Part shown: positions 1-6,497 of the stretch, in pieces
How the letters are laid out: each line of letters opens with the position of its first letter
Position numbering within the stretch: the stretch's first letter is position 1
DNA from: Betaproteobacteria bacterium
GTDB lineage: Bacteria > Pseudomonadota > Gammaproteobacteria > Burkholderiales > UBA9220
Direction of reading: 5' to 3'
NCBI GenBank assembly: GCA_003519965.1
Contig: DOVS01000021.1
Coordinates: 1 to 9,986, forward strand
DNA: 9,986 bases
Notes under the pieces: generated by a model
Databases searched by the model: none
What the model saw: only the letters and a program-made list of their open reading frames with translations
Told to the model about the DNA's origin: nothing
Position numbers and translations under genes: made by a program

Positions 1-64
1 GACGGTTGTCCATGCCGCTTCCCTCGGCGCATTGGAGAGAACGGACCGCCCGTTGTCGATATAA
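1..64 (+). other. Possible 3' end of an unidentified upstream gene
   Basis: Two short open frames run in from the left edge. One ends at TAA 62-64, leaving the tail ...ERTDRPLSI and seven bases before the next start. The other ends at TGA 72-74 and would overlap the next start codon by four bases. In most gammaproteobacterial isc operons iscR sits here, so this could be its end. However, neither tail shows the iron-sulfur cysteines or any other feature I can match, so the identity is only a guess from context. Confidence 0.2.
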
Positions 65-70
65 GGGAAG

Positions 71-1228
71 ATGAGTTCAGCTTATTTTGACCACAATGCA
101 ACCACTGCCGTTGACGATGGCGTGTTGGCGGCCATGCTGCCTTATTTTCACGATCGCTACGGCAATCCGTCCAGCCGCCATCGTTACGGACGGGAAGCGC
201 GGCGGGCGATAGACGAGGCGCGGGAGCAGGTGGCGGCAACTCTCGGCGCCGCGTCCGCCCAGGTCATTTTTACCAGCGGCGGCACGGAAGCGAATAATTT
301 GGCGCTGCATGGGTTGGCCAGCCGCCTTCAGCCGTCCCGGCTGTTAGTGAGTGCAATCGAACATCCCTGTGTGATGCAGCCTGCGTTAGCGTTGGCCCGC
401 AAAGGGTGGGGTGTCCGCCAATTAGCGGTCACCGCCGACGGCGTCTTAGACGCCGAGGATTTATACGCCGCACTCGCTGAGCCGACGGCTTTGGCGTCGG
501 TCATGCTGGCCAATAACGAAACGGGCGTACTGTTGGATGTGGCGCAAGTAGTGGAGGAAGCGCACCAAAAAGGAGCGCTAGTGCATACCGATGCGGTGCA
601 GGCGCTAGGTAAGGTCGCAGTGTGCTTCGATACGCTGGGTGTCGATGCGATGACGATTTCCGGCCATAAGATCCATGGCCCTAAAGGCGTCGGTGCGTTG
701 ATCGTGGACAAGCGGATTGACTTGCAGCCAATGATTACCGGCGGCGGCCACGAAAAGGGTTTGCGCGCCGGGACTGAGAATGTGCCGGCGATTGTCGGGT
801 TAGCGGCCGCTTGCCGACTAGCGGAACAGGACCTGGCGCGGAAGTTGCTAGAGAGGGGATCGCTACGGGACCGGTTGGAGCGGGGGCTGAAGCCGCTGGG
901 TGCGGTGATTTTCGGTGAGCGAAGCGAGCGGTTGCCGAATACCAGCGACTTCGCCTTTCCCGGCATCGATGGTGAAACGCTCGTCATGGCCCTGGACCAG
1001 GCAGGCTACGCGGTAGCGAGCGGCGCCGCTTGTTCCAGCGGCAGTTCCGAGGCAAGCCACGTGCTTCAAGCGATGGGGGTGGCGTGGGAAACGGCGCGGG
1101 GCGCGGTGCGGGTTAGTCTGGGCCGGGACAATACGGCACAGGAAGTGGATGGGTTTTTGCAGGTTTTAGCAGCGGAACTGGGGCATTTGAGAAATCTCCC
1201 GGGGATAGCCTTTAGCTTGGCCGAATAA
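71..1228 (+). CDS. NifS/IscS-like class I cysteine desulfurase (paralogue preceding iscS)
   Basis: A predicted PLP-dependent class V aminotransferase-fold enzyme of 385 residues that takes sulfur from L-cysteine, giving alanine and an enzyme-bound persulfide. Visible landmarks are the N-terminal YFDHNATT and GNPSSR segments, TSGGTEANN near 68-76, His98 in IEHP (stacks on PLP), NNETG at 148-152, Asp174 and Gln177, and the PLP lysine Lys200 in SGHKIHGPKG. The catalytic cysteine is Cys321 in SGAACSSGSSEASHVL. It is shorter than IscS and stops soon after VRVSLGRDN. It therefore lacks the PLWEM...GID tail that IscS uses at its IscU interface. Cys100, two residues from the active-site histidine, is an extra cysteine. 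The ATG at 71 follows AAGGGA (63-68) at short spacing. It lies 30 bases before iscS, so it is probably co-transcribed. The desulfurase family is certain; its sulfur acceptor and its reason for coexisting with IscS are not known from sequence. Confidence 0.93.
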   Translation: MSSAYFDHNATTAVDDGVLAAMLPYFHDRYGNPSSRHRYGREARRAIDEAREQVAATLGAASAQVIFTSGGTEANNLALHGLASRLQPSRLLVSAIEHPCVMQPALALARKGWGVRQLAVTADGVLDAEDLYAALAEPTALASVMLANNETGVLLDVAQVVEEAHQKGALVHTDAVQALGKVAVCFDTLGVDAMTISGHKIHGPKGVGALIVDKRIDLQPMITGGGHEKGLRAGTENVPAIVGLAAACRLAEQDLARKLLERGSLRDRLERGLKPLGAVIFGERSERLPNTSDFAFPGIDGETLVMALDQAGYAVASGAACSSGSSEASHVLQAMGVAWETARGAVRVSLGRDNTAQEVDGFLQVLAAELGHLRNLPGIAFSLAE

Positions 1229-1258
1229 TATTTTTTGCTTGTTGCGGAGAACATAAAG

Positions 1259-2470
1259 ATGGTTAAGTTACCGATTTACCTGGATTATTCTGCGACGACT
1301 CCGGTCGATCCCCGGGTGGCCGAGAAAATGATCCCCTACTTGACAGAGCGGTTTGGGAATCCGGCGAGCCGTTCCCATGCATTCGGCTGGGAAGCGGAAA
1401 AGGCGGTGCAAGGCGCGCGCGAACAAGTTGCGGCGTTACTGAATTGCGATGCGCGGGAAATCGTTTGGACTTCGGGTGCGACGGAGTCCGATAACCTAGC
1501 GATTAAGGGCGCGGCTGAATTTTATCAGGGGAAGGGTAAGCACCTGATTACGGTTAAAACCGAACATAAGGCGGTGCTGGACCCCATGCGCCACTTAGAA
1601 CGTTTCGGTTTCGAGGTTGCCTATTTAGAGCCGGAGCCCAGCGGCTTGCTGAATTTGGATGCATTCAGGGCGGCGATTCGTCCCGATACGATTCTGGTCT
1701 CGGCGATGCTGGTCAATAACGAGATCGGCGTCATCCAGGATGTTGCCGCGATTGGTGAAATTTGCCGCGAAAAAGGGATCGTTTTTCACGTGGACGCCGC
1801 GCAGGCTGCGGGAAAAACCCCAATTGATCTTAAGCAATTAAAAATCGACCTCTTGTCTCTTTCCGCCCATAAAGTTTATGGTCCCAAGGGGATCGGCGCA
1901 TTGTATGTGCGCCGCAAACCACGGGTCCGGCTGGAGGCCCAAATGCACGGCGGCGGTCATGAGCGCGGGTTACGTTCCGGCACCTTGGCGACCCACCAAA
2001 TCGTCGGCATGGGCGAGGCGTTTCGCATCGCCGCCGAGGAAATGGCGGCCGAGAACGATCGCGTGCGATTTTTGCGCGACAAGCTGCTGACTGGGCTGCA
2101 AGAAATTGAAGAGGTTTATGTGAACGGCGACATGGAGCAGCGGGTTCCTCACAATCTCAACATGAGTTTCAATTTCGTCGAGGGAGAATCGCTCATTATG
2201 GCGGTGAAGGATCTCGCCGTTTCCAGCGGTTCGGCTTGTACGTCGGCGAGCTTGGAGCCCTCTTATGTGCTGCGGGCGCTGGGACGCAGCGACGAGTTAG
2301 CGCACAGTTCGATCCGCTTTACCATCGGCCGCTTTACGACCGAGGAAGAAATCGACTACACCATCGGGCTGATGAAGGACAAGGTCGCCAAGCTGCGTGA
2401 GCTTTCGCCATTGTGGGAGATGCATCAGGACGGTATCGATCTCGACACGGTGCAATGGGCGGCGCATTGA
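1259..2470 (+). CDS. iscS: Cysteine desulfurase IscS
   Basis: The main PLP-dependent cysteine desulfurase of the ISC pathway, supplying persulfide sulfur to IscU and, in known systems, to tRNA thiolation partners. The chosen ATG gives 403 residues beginning [17 protein letters not shown], one residue off the 404-residue E. coli protein. GGAG at 1246-1249 sits nine bases before it. A TTG at 1235 would add eight residues with no family support. His103 (TEHK), Asp179, Gln182 and Lys205 ([13 protein letters not shown] Schiff base) are present. Catalytic Cys327 lies in [17 protein letters not shown], a mobile loop. The C-terminus keeps [19 protein letters not shown], the tail characteristic of housekeeping IscS and close to the IscU-docking surface. 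It lies between a second desulfurase (30 bases upstream) and iscU (18 bases downstream), the standard iscS-iscU order. Confidence 0.98.
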   Translation: MVKLPIYLDYSATTPVDPRVAEKMIPYLTERFGNPASRSHAFGWEAEKAVQGAREQVAALLNCDAREIVWTSGATESDNLAIKGAAEFYQGKGKHLITVKTEHKAVLDPMRHLERFGFEVAYLEPEPSGLLNLDAFRAAIRPDTILVSAMLVNNEIGVIQDVAAIGEICREKGIVFHVDAAQAAGKTPIDLKQLKIDLLSLSAHKVYGPKGIGALYVRRKPRVRLEAQMHGGGHERGLRSGTLATHQIVGMGEAFRIAAEEMAAENDRVRFLRDKLLTGLQEIEEVYVNGDMEQRVPHNLNMSFNFVEGESLIMAVKDLAVSSGSACTSASLEPSYVLRALGRSDELAHSSIRFTIGRFTTEEEIDYTIGLMKDKVAKLRELSPLWEMHQDGIDLDTVQWAAH

Positions 2471-2474
2471 TCGG

Positions 2475-2481
2475 AAAGGAG
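2475..2481 (+). promoter_or_regulatory. Ribosome binding site of iscU
   Basis: AAAGGAG lies seven bases before the iscU ATG at 2489. It is the clearest Shine-Dalgarno match in the isc block, consistent with high demand for the scaffold protein. Confidence 0.7.
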
Positions 2482-2488
2482 TATTGCC

Positions 2489-2905
2489 ATGTCTTACAGT
2501 AATAAAGTATTGGATCATTACGAGAACCCTCGTAATGTGGGTGCACTGAGCCAGGATGACGGAAGCGTCGGCACCGGGATGGTGGGCGCCCCCGCTTGCG
2601 GCGACGTGATGAAGCTTCAGATTAAGGTGAACGAACAGGGCGTGATCGAGGACGCTAAGTTCAAAACTTACGGCTGCGGCTCGGCGATCGCCTCTAGTTC
2701 GTTAGTGACCGAGTGGGTCAAAGGCAAGACCGTGGAGCAGGCGCTGGACATCAAGAATACCCAGATTGCAGAGGAACTGGCGCTGCCGCCGGTAAAGATC
2801 CATTGTTCGATTCTGGCGGAAGACGCCATTAAGGCGGCGGTAGCCGACTATAAGAGTAAAAAAGAGATTACCGAGCAGGATGTTTGCTCGCCCGCGGTGA
2901 AATAA
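2489..2905 (+). CDS. iscU: Iron-sulfur cluster scaffold IscU
   Basis: The scaffold on which [2Fe-2S] clusters are built from IscS-derived sulfur before transfer to apoproteins. The three ligand cysteines are Cys37 (GAPACGD, followed by the conserved Asp39), Cys63 (YGCGSAIASSS) and Cys106 (KIHCSILAEDAIKAA). His105 is also present. LPPVK at 99-103 is the recognition site for the HscA chaperone, whose gene lies downstream. At 138 residues it is about ten longer than E. coli IscU (128). The extra part follows ADYKSKKE and carries a fourth cysteine, Cys133, in a tail reading ITEQDVCSPAVK. The core is fully conserved, so function is secure; the role of the tail is unknown. iscA starts nine bases after the stop. 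Confidence 0.98.
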   Translation: MSYSNKVLDHYENPRNVGALSQDDGSVGTGMVGAPACGDVMKLQIKVNEQGVIEDAKFKTYGCGSAIASSSLVTEWVKGKTVEQALDIKNTQIAEELALPPVKIHCSILAEDAIKAAVADYKSKKEITEQDVCSPAVK

Positions 2906-2914
2906 GGAAAAGCG

Positions 2915-3238
2915 ATGGCAATCACATTGACGGAAAGTGCGGCGCAGCACGTCAAAAATTATATTGGCAAGCGCGGCAAGGGGGTCGGCTTGCGGCTTGG
3001 GGTCCGTACCTCCGGTTGTTCCGGTCTGGCGTATACGTTGGAGTTCGCCGACGAGATGAATGCCGAGGACAGCCACTTTGAAAGTCACGGCGTGACGGTG
3101 GTTATCGACCCTAAAAGTCTTGTCTATTTAGACGGCACGGAATTAGATTACGTGCGCGAAGGACTCAATGAAGGGTTTAAGTTCCATAATCCGAATGTCG
3201 CGGAACAATGCGGTTGCGGCGAGAGTTTCAAAGTATAA
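2915..3238 (+). CDS. iscA: A-type iron-sulfur carrier IscA
   Basis: A HesB/IscA-family protein of 107 residues, the same length as E. coli IscA. It carries iron or an Fe-S cluster to apoproteins, mainly for [4Fe-4S] maturation under aerobic conditions. The three family cysteines are Cys35 in [10 protein letters not shown] and Cys99 and Cys101 in EQCGCGESF, which are the cluster or iron ligands. ALTLTESAA-type opening residues (here [12 protein letters not shown]) are also typical. The Shine-Dalgarno AAGGAA at 2904-2909 overlaps the iscU stop codon, so translation of iscU and iscA is probably coupled. The position after iscU and before hscB is the usual ISC order. The IscA call is preferred over ErpA or SufA because of this context. 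Confidence 0.97.
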   Translation: MAITLTESAAQHVKNYIGKRGKGVGLRLGVRTSGCSGLAYTLEFADEMNAEDSHFESHGVTVVIDPKSLVYLDGTELDYVREGLNEGFKFHNPNVAEQCGCGESFKV

Positions 3239-3250
3239 CCGTCATTGAAC

Positions 3251-3784
3251 ATGCAATTGGATTTTGGTAAAAACTACTTCGATCTCTTTGGATTGGCGCC
3301 GTCGTTTCAGCTAGACACGCCAGCGCTGGAACAGCATTACCGCGAAATTCAGTTACAGGTGCATCCCGATAAGTTCGTCCATGCCGCCGATGCCGACCGT
3401 CGCCTGTCCATGCAGTGGGCGACTTATGTCAACGAGGCGTACCAAGCGTTGAAGCATCCGCTGAGCCGCGCGCGTTATTTGCTCCAGATCAATGGCGTAG
3501 ATACCGAGGAAGAGCGTAATACCGCCATGCCGGCGGAATTTTTGATGCAGCAAATGCAGTGGCGCGAGGCGATTGGTGAGGCCGAAACGGCGAGCGATAT
3601 CGATGCGCTTGAGCGGCTTGCGGCCAATCTTCGAGCGGAAAGCCGCGGGCTACAAGCGCGGCTGGCCGACGCACTGGATGTGGATAAAGATTATACCGCC
3701 GCCGCCGGCAGTGTGCGGATGATGAAATTTCTGGAAAAACTCGGTGAGGAAATTAACCGGGTATTGGATACATTGGAGACTTAA
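3251..3784 (+). CDS. hscB: J-domain co-chaperone HscB
   Basis: A DnaJ-like co-chaperone that brings IscU to HscA and stimulates HscA ATPase activity. The ATG gives 177 residues (E. coli 171). The N-terminal J domain, about residues 9-75, opens NYFDLFGL and has the HPD motif at 38-40 in QVHPDKF. The C-terminal helical domain contains [17 protein letters not shown] (94-110), the segment known to hold IscU-contacting residues, and ends in a [14 protein letters not shown] helix. No good Shine-Dalgarno precedes the ATG. A TTG at 3245 would add only two residues. Starting 12 bases after the iscA stop, it may rely on translation running on from iscA. Its TAA shares one base with the hscA ATG. Confidence 0.96.
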   Translation: MQLDFGKNYFDLFGLAPSFQLDTPALEQHYREIQLQVHPDKFVHAADADRRLSMQWATYVNEAYQALKHPLSRARYLLQINGVDTEEERNTAMPAEFLMQQMQWREAIGEAETASDIDALERLAANLRAESRGLQARLADALDVDKDYTAAAGSVRMMKFLEKLGEEINRVLDTLET

Positions 3785-5655
3785 TGGCGTTATTGCAAAT
3801 CGCCGAGCCCGGTATGGGCGCCAATCCACACCAGCATCGATTGGCGGTGGGCATCGATTTAGGCACGACCAATTCGTTGGTGGCGACGGTGCGCAGCGGC
3901 TTGAGCGTCGTGCTGAACGACGAGGCGGGACGCGCGCTGTTGCCGTCGGTGGTGCGTTACGTCGCGGAGGGCGCGCACGAGGTGGGTTACCCCGCCCAGG
4001 CGCTGCAAAGCAAAGACCCGCACAACACCGTTGTTTCAGTTAAGCGCTTTATGGGGCGCGGCTTGAAGGATATCGCCAATGCCGGAGAAACGCCCTATCG
4101 ATTTGTCGATGCGCTGGGGATGGTGCAGCTGAGAACGGTAGCTGGGGTGAAAAGCCCAGTGGAGATTTCCGCCGAAATTTTGCGAGAGTTACGCGGGCGG
4201 GCGGAGCAGGCGCTAGACGGCGATTTGGTTGGTGCGGTGATTACGGTTCCCGCCTATTTCGACGACGCGCAGCGCCAAGCCACCAAGGACGCCGCGCGTT
4301 TAGCCGGCCTCAATATCTTGCGTTTGCTTAACGAGCCGACTGCGGCAGCGGTGGCCTATGGCCTCGATAATGGATCGGAAGGCGTGTTCGCCGTCTATGA
4401 CCTGGGCGGCGGAACCTTCGATATTTCTATTCTGCGCTTGCAGCGCGGTGTATTCGAGGTGCTGGCCACCAATGGAGACTCCGCACTGGGGGGCGATGAC
4501 TTCGATCAGCGGATATTCTGCTGGATACTGGAACAGGCGAAGCTTCCTCCACTGGGGCCTCACGACAGCCGTTTGTTATTGACTAAGGCGCGGGAGGCCA
4601 AGGAAGCCCTAACCGAGCACCCTCAGGCAAATATTACCGCCATGCTGACGAGCGGCGCGGCGCTCGATCTTACCTTGGACGGCAAGATATTCGCCGAAAT
4701 CACGCAAGGGTTGGTGAATAAAACATTGCAACCCACGCGCAAGGCGCTGCGGGACGCCGGGCTGAGCGTGGAGGACGTCAAGGGCGTGGTGATGGTCGGC
4801 GGCGCTACCCGCATGCCTCATATCCAGCGGGCGGTTGCGGAATTCTTTCACACCGAACCGTTAAATAACCTGGACCCCGATAAAGTCGTTGCATTGGGGG
4901 CGGCGATCCAAGCCAATGTACTCGCGGGTAATCGCGGTGGGGACGACTGGCTCTTGTTAGACGTCATTCCGTTGTCCCTGGGGATCGAAACCATGGGGGG
5001 GCTGGTGGAAAAAATCGTTCCGCGCAATTCCACGATTCCGGTAGGGCGCGCCCAGGAATTCACTACGTTCAAGGACGGTCAGACGGCCATGGGTTTTCAT
5101 GTGGTGCAGGGCGAGCGCGAGCTGGTCAGCGATTGCCGTTCGCTGGCGCGTTTCGAATTGCGCGGCATTCCGCCGATGGTGGCGGGCGCCGCTCGCATTC
5201 GCGTGACTTTTCAAGTCGATGCGGATGGTCTCTTGAATGTGATGGCGCGGGAAAAAAGCACCGGCACGGAAACGTCGGTCGTGGTGAAGCCTTCCTACGG
5301 GTTAAGCGACGACGAAGTGACCGCGATGCTGCAAGATTCGCAGAATCACGCGCATGACGATATGACGGCGCGAGCGCTGCGGGAAAATTTAGTAGAGGCG
5401 GAACGTTTGCTCGAGGCGACGCTGTCGGCGCTGGCTGAAGATGGCGAACAACTATTGACGCCGGAAGAGCGCGCCGCCATCGATGCTCACATAGAGGCGT
5501 TGCGCGGTGTGTTGCCCAGAAATGACGCGCAGGAGATCAGGCAAGCGATGGATGCGCTGAATCGGGAAACCGAGTTTTTCGCCGCCCGGCGGATGGATGC
5601 CAATGTGCGTAACGTCTTAACTGGCCATCGATTGACCGAATTGGAAGAAAACTAG
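3784..5655 (+). CDS. hscA: Hsp70-family chaperone HscA (Hsc66)
   Basis: A specialised Hsp70 that binds the LPPVK loop of IscU and, with HscB, drives cluster transfer by ATP hydrolysis. It has 623 residues (E. coli 616). The nucleotide-binding domain shows [10 protein letters not shown] at 22-31 (phosphate 1), [17 protein letters not shown] at 155-171, [11 protein letters not shown] at 183-193, YDLGGGTFD at 205-213 (phosphate 2) and [11 protein letters not shown] at 335-345 (adenosine). The substrate-binding domain starts near 390 with [14 protein letters not shown] and ends in a helical lid rich in Ala, Glu and Arg. The start [10 protein letters not shown] is typical of HscA and not of DnaK. 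Its ATG overlaps the hscB stop in TAATG, with GGAG at 3775-3778 as ribosome site. DnaK is an alternative but the context and N-terminus favour HscA. Confidence 0.97.
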   Translation: MALLQIAEPGMGANPHQHRLAVGIDLGTTNSLVATVRSGLSVVLNDEAGRALLPSVVRYVAEGAHEVGYPAQALQSKDPHNTVVSVKRFMGRGLKDIANAGETPYRFVDALGMVQLRTVAGVKSPVEISAEILRELRGRAEQALDGDLVGAVITVPAYFDDAQRQATKDAARLAGLNILRLLNEPTAAAVAYGLDNGSEGVFAVYDLGGGTFDISILRLQRGVFEVLATNGDSALGGDDFDQRIFCWILEQAKLPPLGPHDSRLLLTKAREAKEALTEHPQANITAMLTSGAALDLTLDGKIFAEITQGLVNKTLQPTRKALRDAGLSVEDVKGVVMVGGATRMPHIQRAVAEFFHTEPLNNLDPDKVVALGAAIQANVLAGNRGGDDWLLLDVIPLSLGIETMGGLVEKIVPRNSTIPVGRAQEFTTFKDGQTAMGFHVVQGERELVSDCRSLARFELRGIPPMVAGAARIRVTFQVDADGLLNVMAREKSTGTETSVVVKPSYGLSDDEVTAMLQDSQNHAHDDMTARALRENLVEAERLLEATLSALAEDGEQLLTPEERAAIDAHIEALRGVLPRNDAQEIRQAMDALNRETEFFAARRMDANVRNVLTGHRLTELEEN

Positions 5656-5696
5656 CCGGAATCCCCGGACACTATTGACGATTTGCTCTATTAATT

Positions 5697-6041
5697 ATGC
5701 CACAATTGATTGTTTTACCGCATGAAGAATGCTGCCCAGAGGGGGCGGTTATTGAAGCCGAGAGCGGAGCGTCGGTTTGCGATAGCTTACTTAACCATGG
5801 CGTCGAGATTGAACATGCCTGCGAGAAATCCTGCGCTTGCACGACTTGTCACGTCATCGTGCGCGAAGGATTCGAGTCCCTTGACGAGGCGACCGAGGAA
5901 GAGGAAGACCTGTTGGATAAGGCGTGGGGACTAGAGCCGCATTCCCGCCTCAGCTGCCAGGCGATTGTCGCTGATCGCGCCTTAGTGATCGAAATACCCA
6001 AGTACTCCATTAATATGGCCAAGGAAGGTCATGGCAAATAG
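5697..6041 (+). CDS. fdx: ISC-type [2Fe-2S] ferredoxin Fdx
   Basis: An adrenodoxin-type ferredoxin of 114 residues that supplies electrons for cluster assembly and reductive coupling on IscU. The [2Fe-2S] ligands are Cys42, Cys48 and Cys51 in HACEKSCACTTC plus Cys87 in SRLSCQA. Cys46, a non-ligand cysteine conserved in ISC ferredoxins, is also present. LDKAWGLEP at 73-81 and the EIPKYSIN ending are characteristic. The opening MPQLIVLPHEECCPEGAV matches the family, supporting the ATG at 5697. It lies 41 bases after hscA, the largest gap inside the isc genes, and no convincing Shine-Dalgarno precedes the start. Two further cysteines, Cys12 and Cys13, sit near the N-terminus. Confidence 0.97.
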   Translation: MPQLIVLPHEECCPEGAVIEAESGASVCDSLLNHGVEIEHACEKSCACTTCHVIVREGFESLDEATEEEEDLLDKAWGLEPHSRLSCQAIVADRALVIEIPKYSINMAKEGHGK

Positions 6042-6050
6042 CCGTCATCG

Positions 6051-6056
6051 AAGGAG
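6051..6056 (+). promoter_or_regulatory. Ribosome binding site of iscX
   Basis: AAGGAG lies six bases before the ATG at 6063. It fixes the start of this very short gene. Confidence 0.65.
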
Positions 6057-6062
6057 TGTGGG

Positions 6063-6257
6063 ATGAAATGGACCGATAGTCGCGAGATCGCCATTGCCTT
6101 GGCGGATAAATTCCCCGAAACCGATGCGCGGTTTATTCGTTTTACCGATCTGGCCCAATGGGTCATGGCGCTAGATGGCTTTAGCGATACCGTGGACCAC
6201 TGCAATGAGAAAATTCTAGAGGCGATCCAAATGCTGTGGATAGAAGAATCCGACTAG
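6063..6257 (+). CDS. iscX: ISC modulator protein IscX (YfhJ)
   Basis: A small acidic protein of 64 residues (E. coli 66) that binds IscS and iron and modulates the rate of cluster assembly. Family hallmarks are the opening MKWTDSREIA, RFTDLAQWV in the middle and NEKILEAIQMLWIEE near the C-terminus, with many Asp and Glu residues forming the iron- and IscS-contacting surface. It starts 21 bases after fdx and closes the isc operon, as in E. coli. Its stop at 6255-6257 is followed at once by the non-coding junction. Confidence 0.95.
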   Translation: MKWTDSREIAIALADKFPETDARFIRFTDLAQWVMALDGFSDTVDHCNEKILEAIQMLWIEESD

Positions 6258-6260
6258 CGC

Positions 6261-6268
6261 GCCGATAA
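6261..6268 (+). promoter_or_regulatory. Candidate sigma-28 (FliA) -10 element
   Basis: GCCGATAA is an exact match to the sigma-28 -10 consensus octamer and sits four bases after the iscX stop, upstream of flagellar genes. The -35 is weak: TAGA at 6241-6244 resembles TAAA, with 16 rather than 15 intervening bases, and it lies inside the iscX coding region. An 8-base match can occur by chance, and flhBA are usually not sigma-28 genes. Confidence 0.3.
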
Positions 6269-6294
6269 CCCTCCTCCGCTTTCCTTCCCCCCTT

Positions 6295-6318
6295 GCTGAA
6301 ACTTCAGCCTCTGTTTTT
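6295..6318 (+). terminator. Weak candidate terminator after iscX
   Basis: GCTGAAACTTCAGC at 6295-6308 is a perfect 14-base palindrome that folds as a 5-bp stem with a 4-base loop. A run of five T follows at 6314-6318, five bases beyond the stem. The stem is short and the T-run distant, so it is a poor intrinsic terminator. The C-rich, G-poor stretch just before it (6269-6294) could instead serve Rho. Confidence 0.35.
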
Positions 6319-6328
6319 CCCGCTTACG

Positions 6329-6358
6329 TTACCTTAGCGCATAATATTCCACTACAAT
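6329..6358 (+). promoter_or_regulatory. Candidate sigma-70 promoter for flhB
   Basis: TTACCT at 6329-6334 (three of six against TTGACA) is followed after 18 bases by TACAAT at 6353-6358 (five of six against TATAAT), in the most AT-rich part of the junction. Transcription would begin near 6365, giving a leader of about 130 bases before flhB. Two inverted repeats overlap the -10 and start region, as expected for a regulated promoter. Confidence 0.35.
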
Positions 6359-6376
6359 ATATGGTGGAAATATTAT
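6341..6376. repeat. Inverted repeat 1 around the candidate -10
   Basis: ATAATATTCCAC (6341-6352) pairs with GTGGAAATATTAT (6364-6376), perfect apart from one extra A in the right arm, with 11 bases between. It encloses TACAAT. It may be a DNA operator for a dimeric regulator or, if read through from upstream, an RNA hairpin. Confidence 0.55.
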
Positions 6377-6394
6377 AAACTACACACCATATAT
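6357..6394. repeat. Inverted repeat 2, overlapping repeat 1
   Basis: ATATATGGTG (6357-6366) and CACCATATAT (6385-6394) are perfect 10-base inverted copies with 18 bases between. The left arm shares 6364-6366 with the right arm of repeat 1, so the two foldings cannot both form completely. Confidence 0.55.
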
Positions 6395-6427
6395 GTGGTA
6401 TTGCGGTAACTGCTCCGGCAGATAAGT

Positions 6428-6444
6428 ATTCATTTGGCATGAAT
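6428..6444 (+). repeat. Short hairpin in the flhB leader
   Basis: ATTCAT (6428-6433) and ATGAAT (6439-6444) are perfect inverted copies with a five-base loop TTGGC. The six AT-rich pairs would be weak in RNA. Confidence 0.35.
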
Positions 6445-6460
6445 GACTTCAGCCACGCTA

Positions 6461-6483
6461 GGCCGGTCCATGAGATGCCGGCC
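6461..6483 (+). repeat. GC hairpin just before the flhB ribosome site
   Basis: GGCCGG (6461-6466) pairs with CCGGCC (6478-6483) around an 11-base loop. It ends two bases before the flhB Shine-Dalgarno at 6486-6492. It has no T-run, so it is not a terminator. It may protect the leader or affect ribosome access. Confidence 0.45.
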
Positions 6484-6485
6484 CT

Positions 6486-6492
6486 AAAGGGG
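6486..6492 (+). promoter_or_regulatory. Ribosome binding site of flhB
   Basis: AAAGGGG lies five bases before the ATG at 6498. An ATG at 6494 is in another frame with no flagellar protein behind it, so 6498 is the start. Confidence 0.6.
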
Positions 6493-6497
6493 TATGA

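Larger units (their letters stand above)
6258..6497 (+). other. Non-coding junction between isc operon and flhB
   Basis: I find no credible gene in these 240 bases. From left to right they hold a sigma-28-like -10 octamer (6261-6268), a C-rich and G-poor tract (about 6269-6294), a terminator-like palindrome with a T-run (6295-6318), an AT-rich promoter-like stretch with two interlocking inverted repeats (6329-6394), two short hairpins (6428-6444 and 6461-6483) and the flhB ribosome site (6486-6492). The AT-rich centre stands out against the GC-rich genes on both sides. Confidence 0.8.

Noticed and set aside
328..987. Open frame of 219 codons on the - strand inside the first desulfurase
   Set aside because: Low-complexity Ser/Pro/Ala-rich translation opposite a well-conserved enzyme gene; a shadow frame.
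1235..1258. TTG start giving IscS eight extra residues
   Set aside because: The added residues have no counterpart in the family, TTG is a rare start, and the ATG at 1259 has a good ribosome site and yields the expected length.
3245..3250. TTG start for hscB six bases upstream of the ATG
   Set aside because: Neither start has a good Shine-Dalgarno; the ATG at 3251 is the simpler choice and the difference is two residues.
5675..5697. TTGACG in the hscA-fdx gap as an internal -35
   Set aside because: No acceptable -10 lies 16-18 bases downstream; that position falls in the fdx start codon.
6465..6478. Sigma-54-like GG-N10-GC upstream of flhB
   Set aside because: Only the GG and GC dinucleotides fit; the rest differs from TGGCAC...TTGC, and transcription would begin inside the flhB ribosome site. 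No other GG in the junction has GC at the right distance.
6258..6497. Possible small RNA, tRNA or riboswitch in the junction
   Set aside because: The hairpins are short and separate; no cloverleaf, no aptamer core I recognise and no strong terminator pairing with them.
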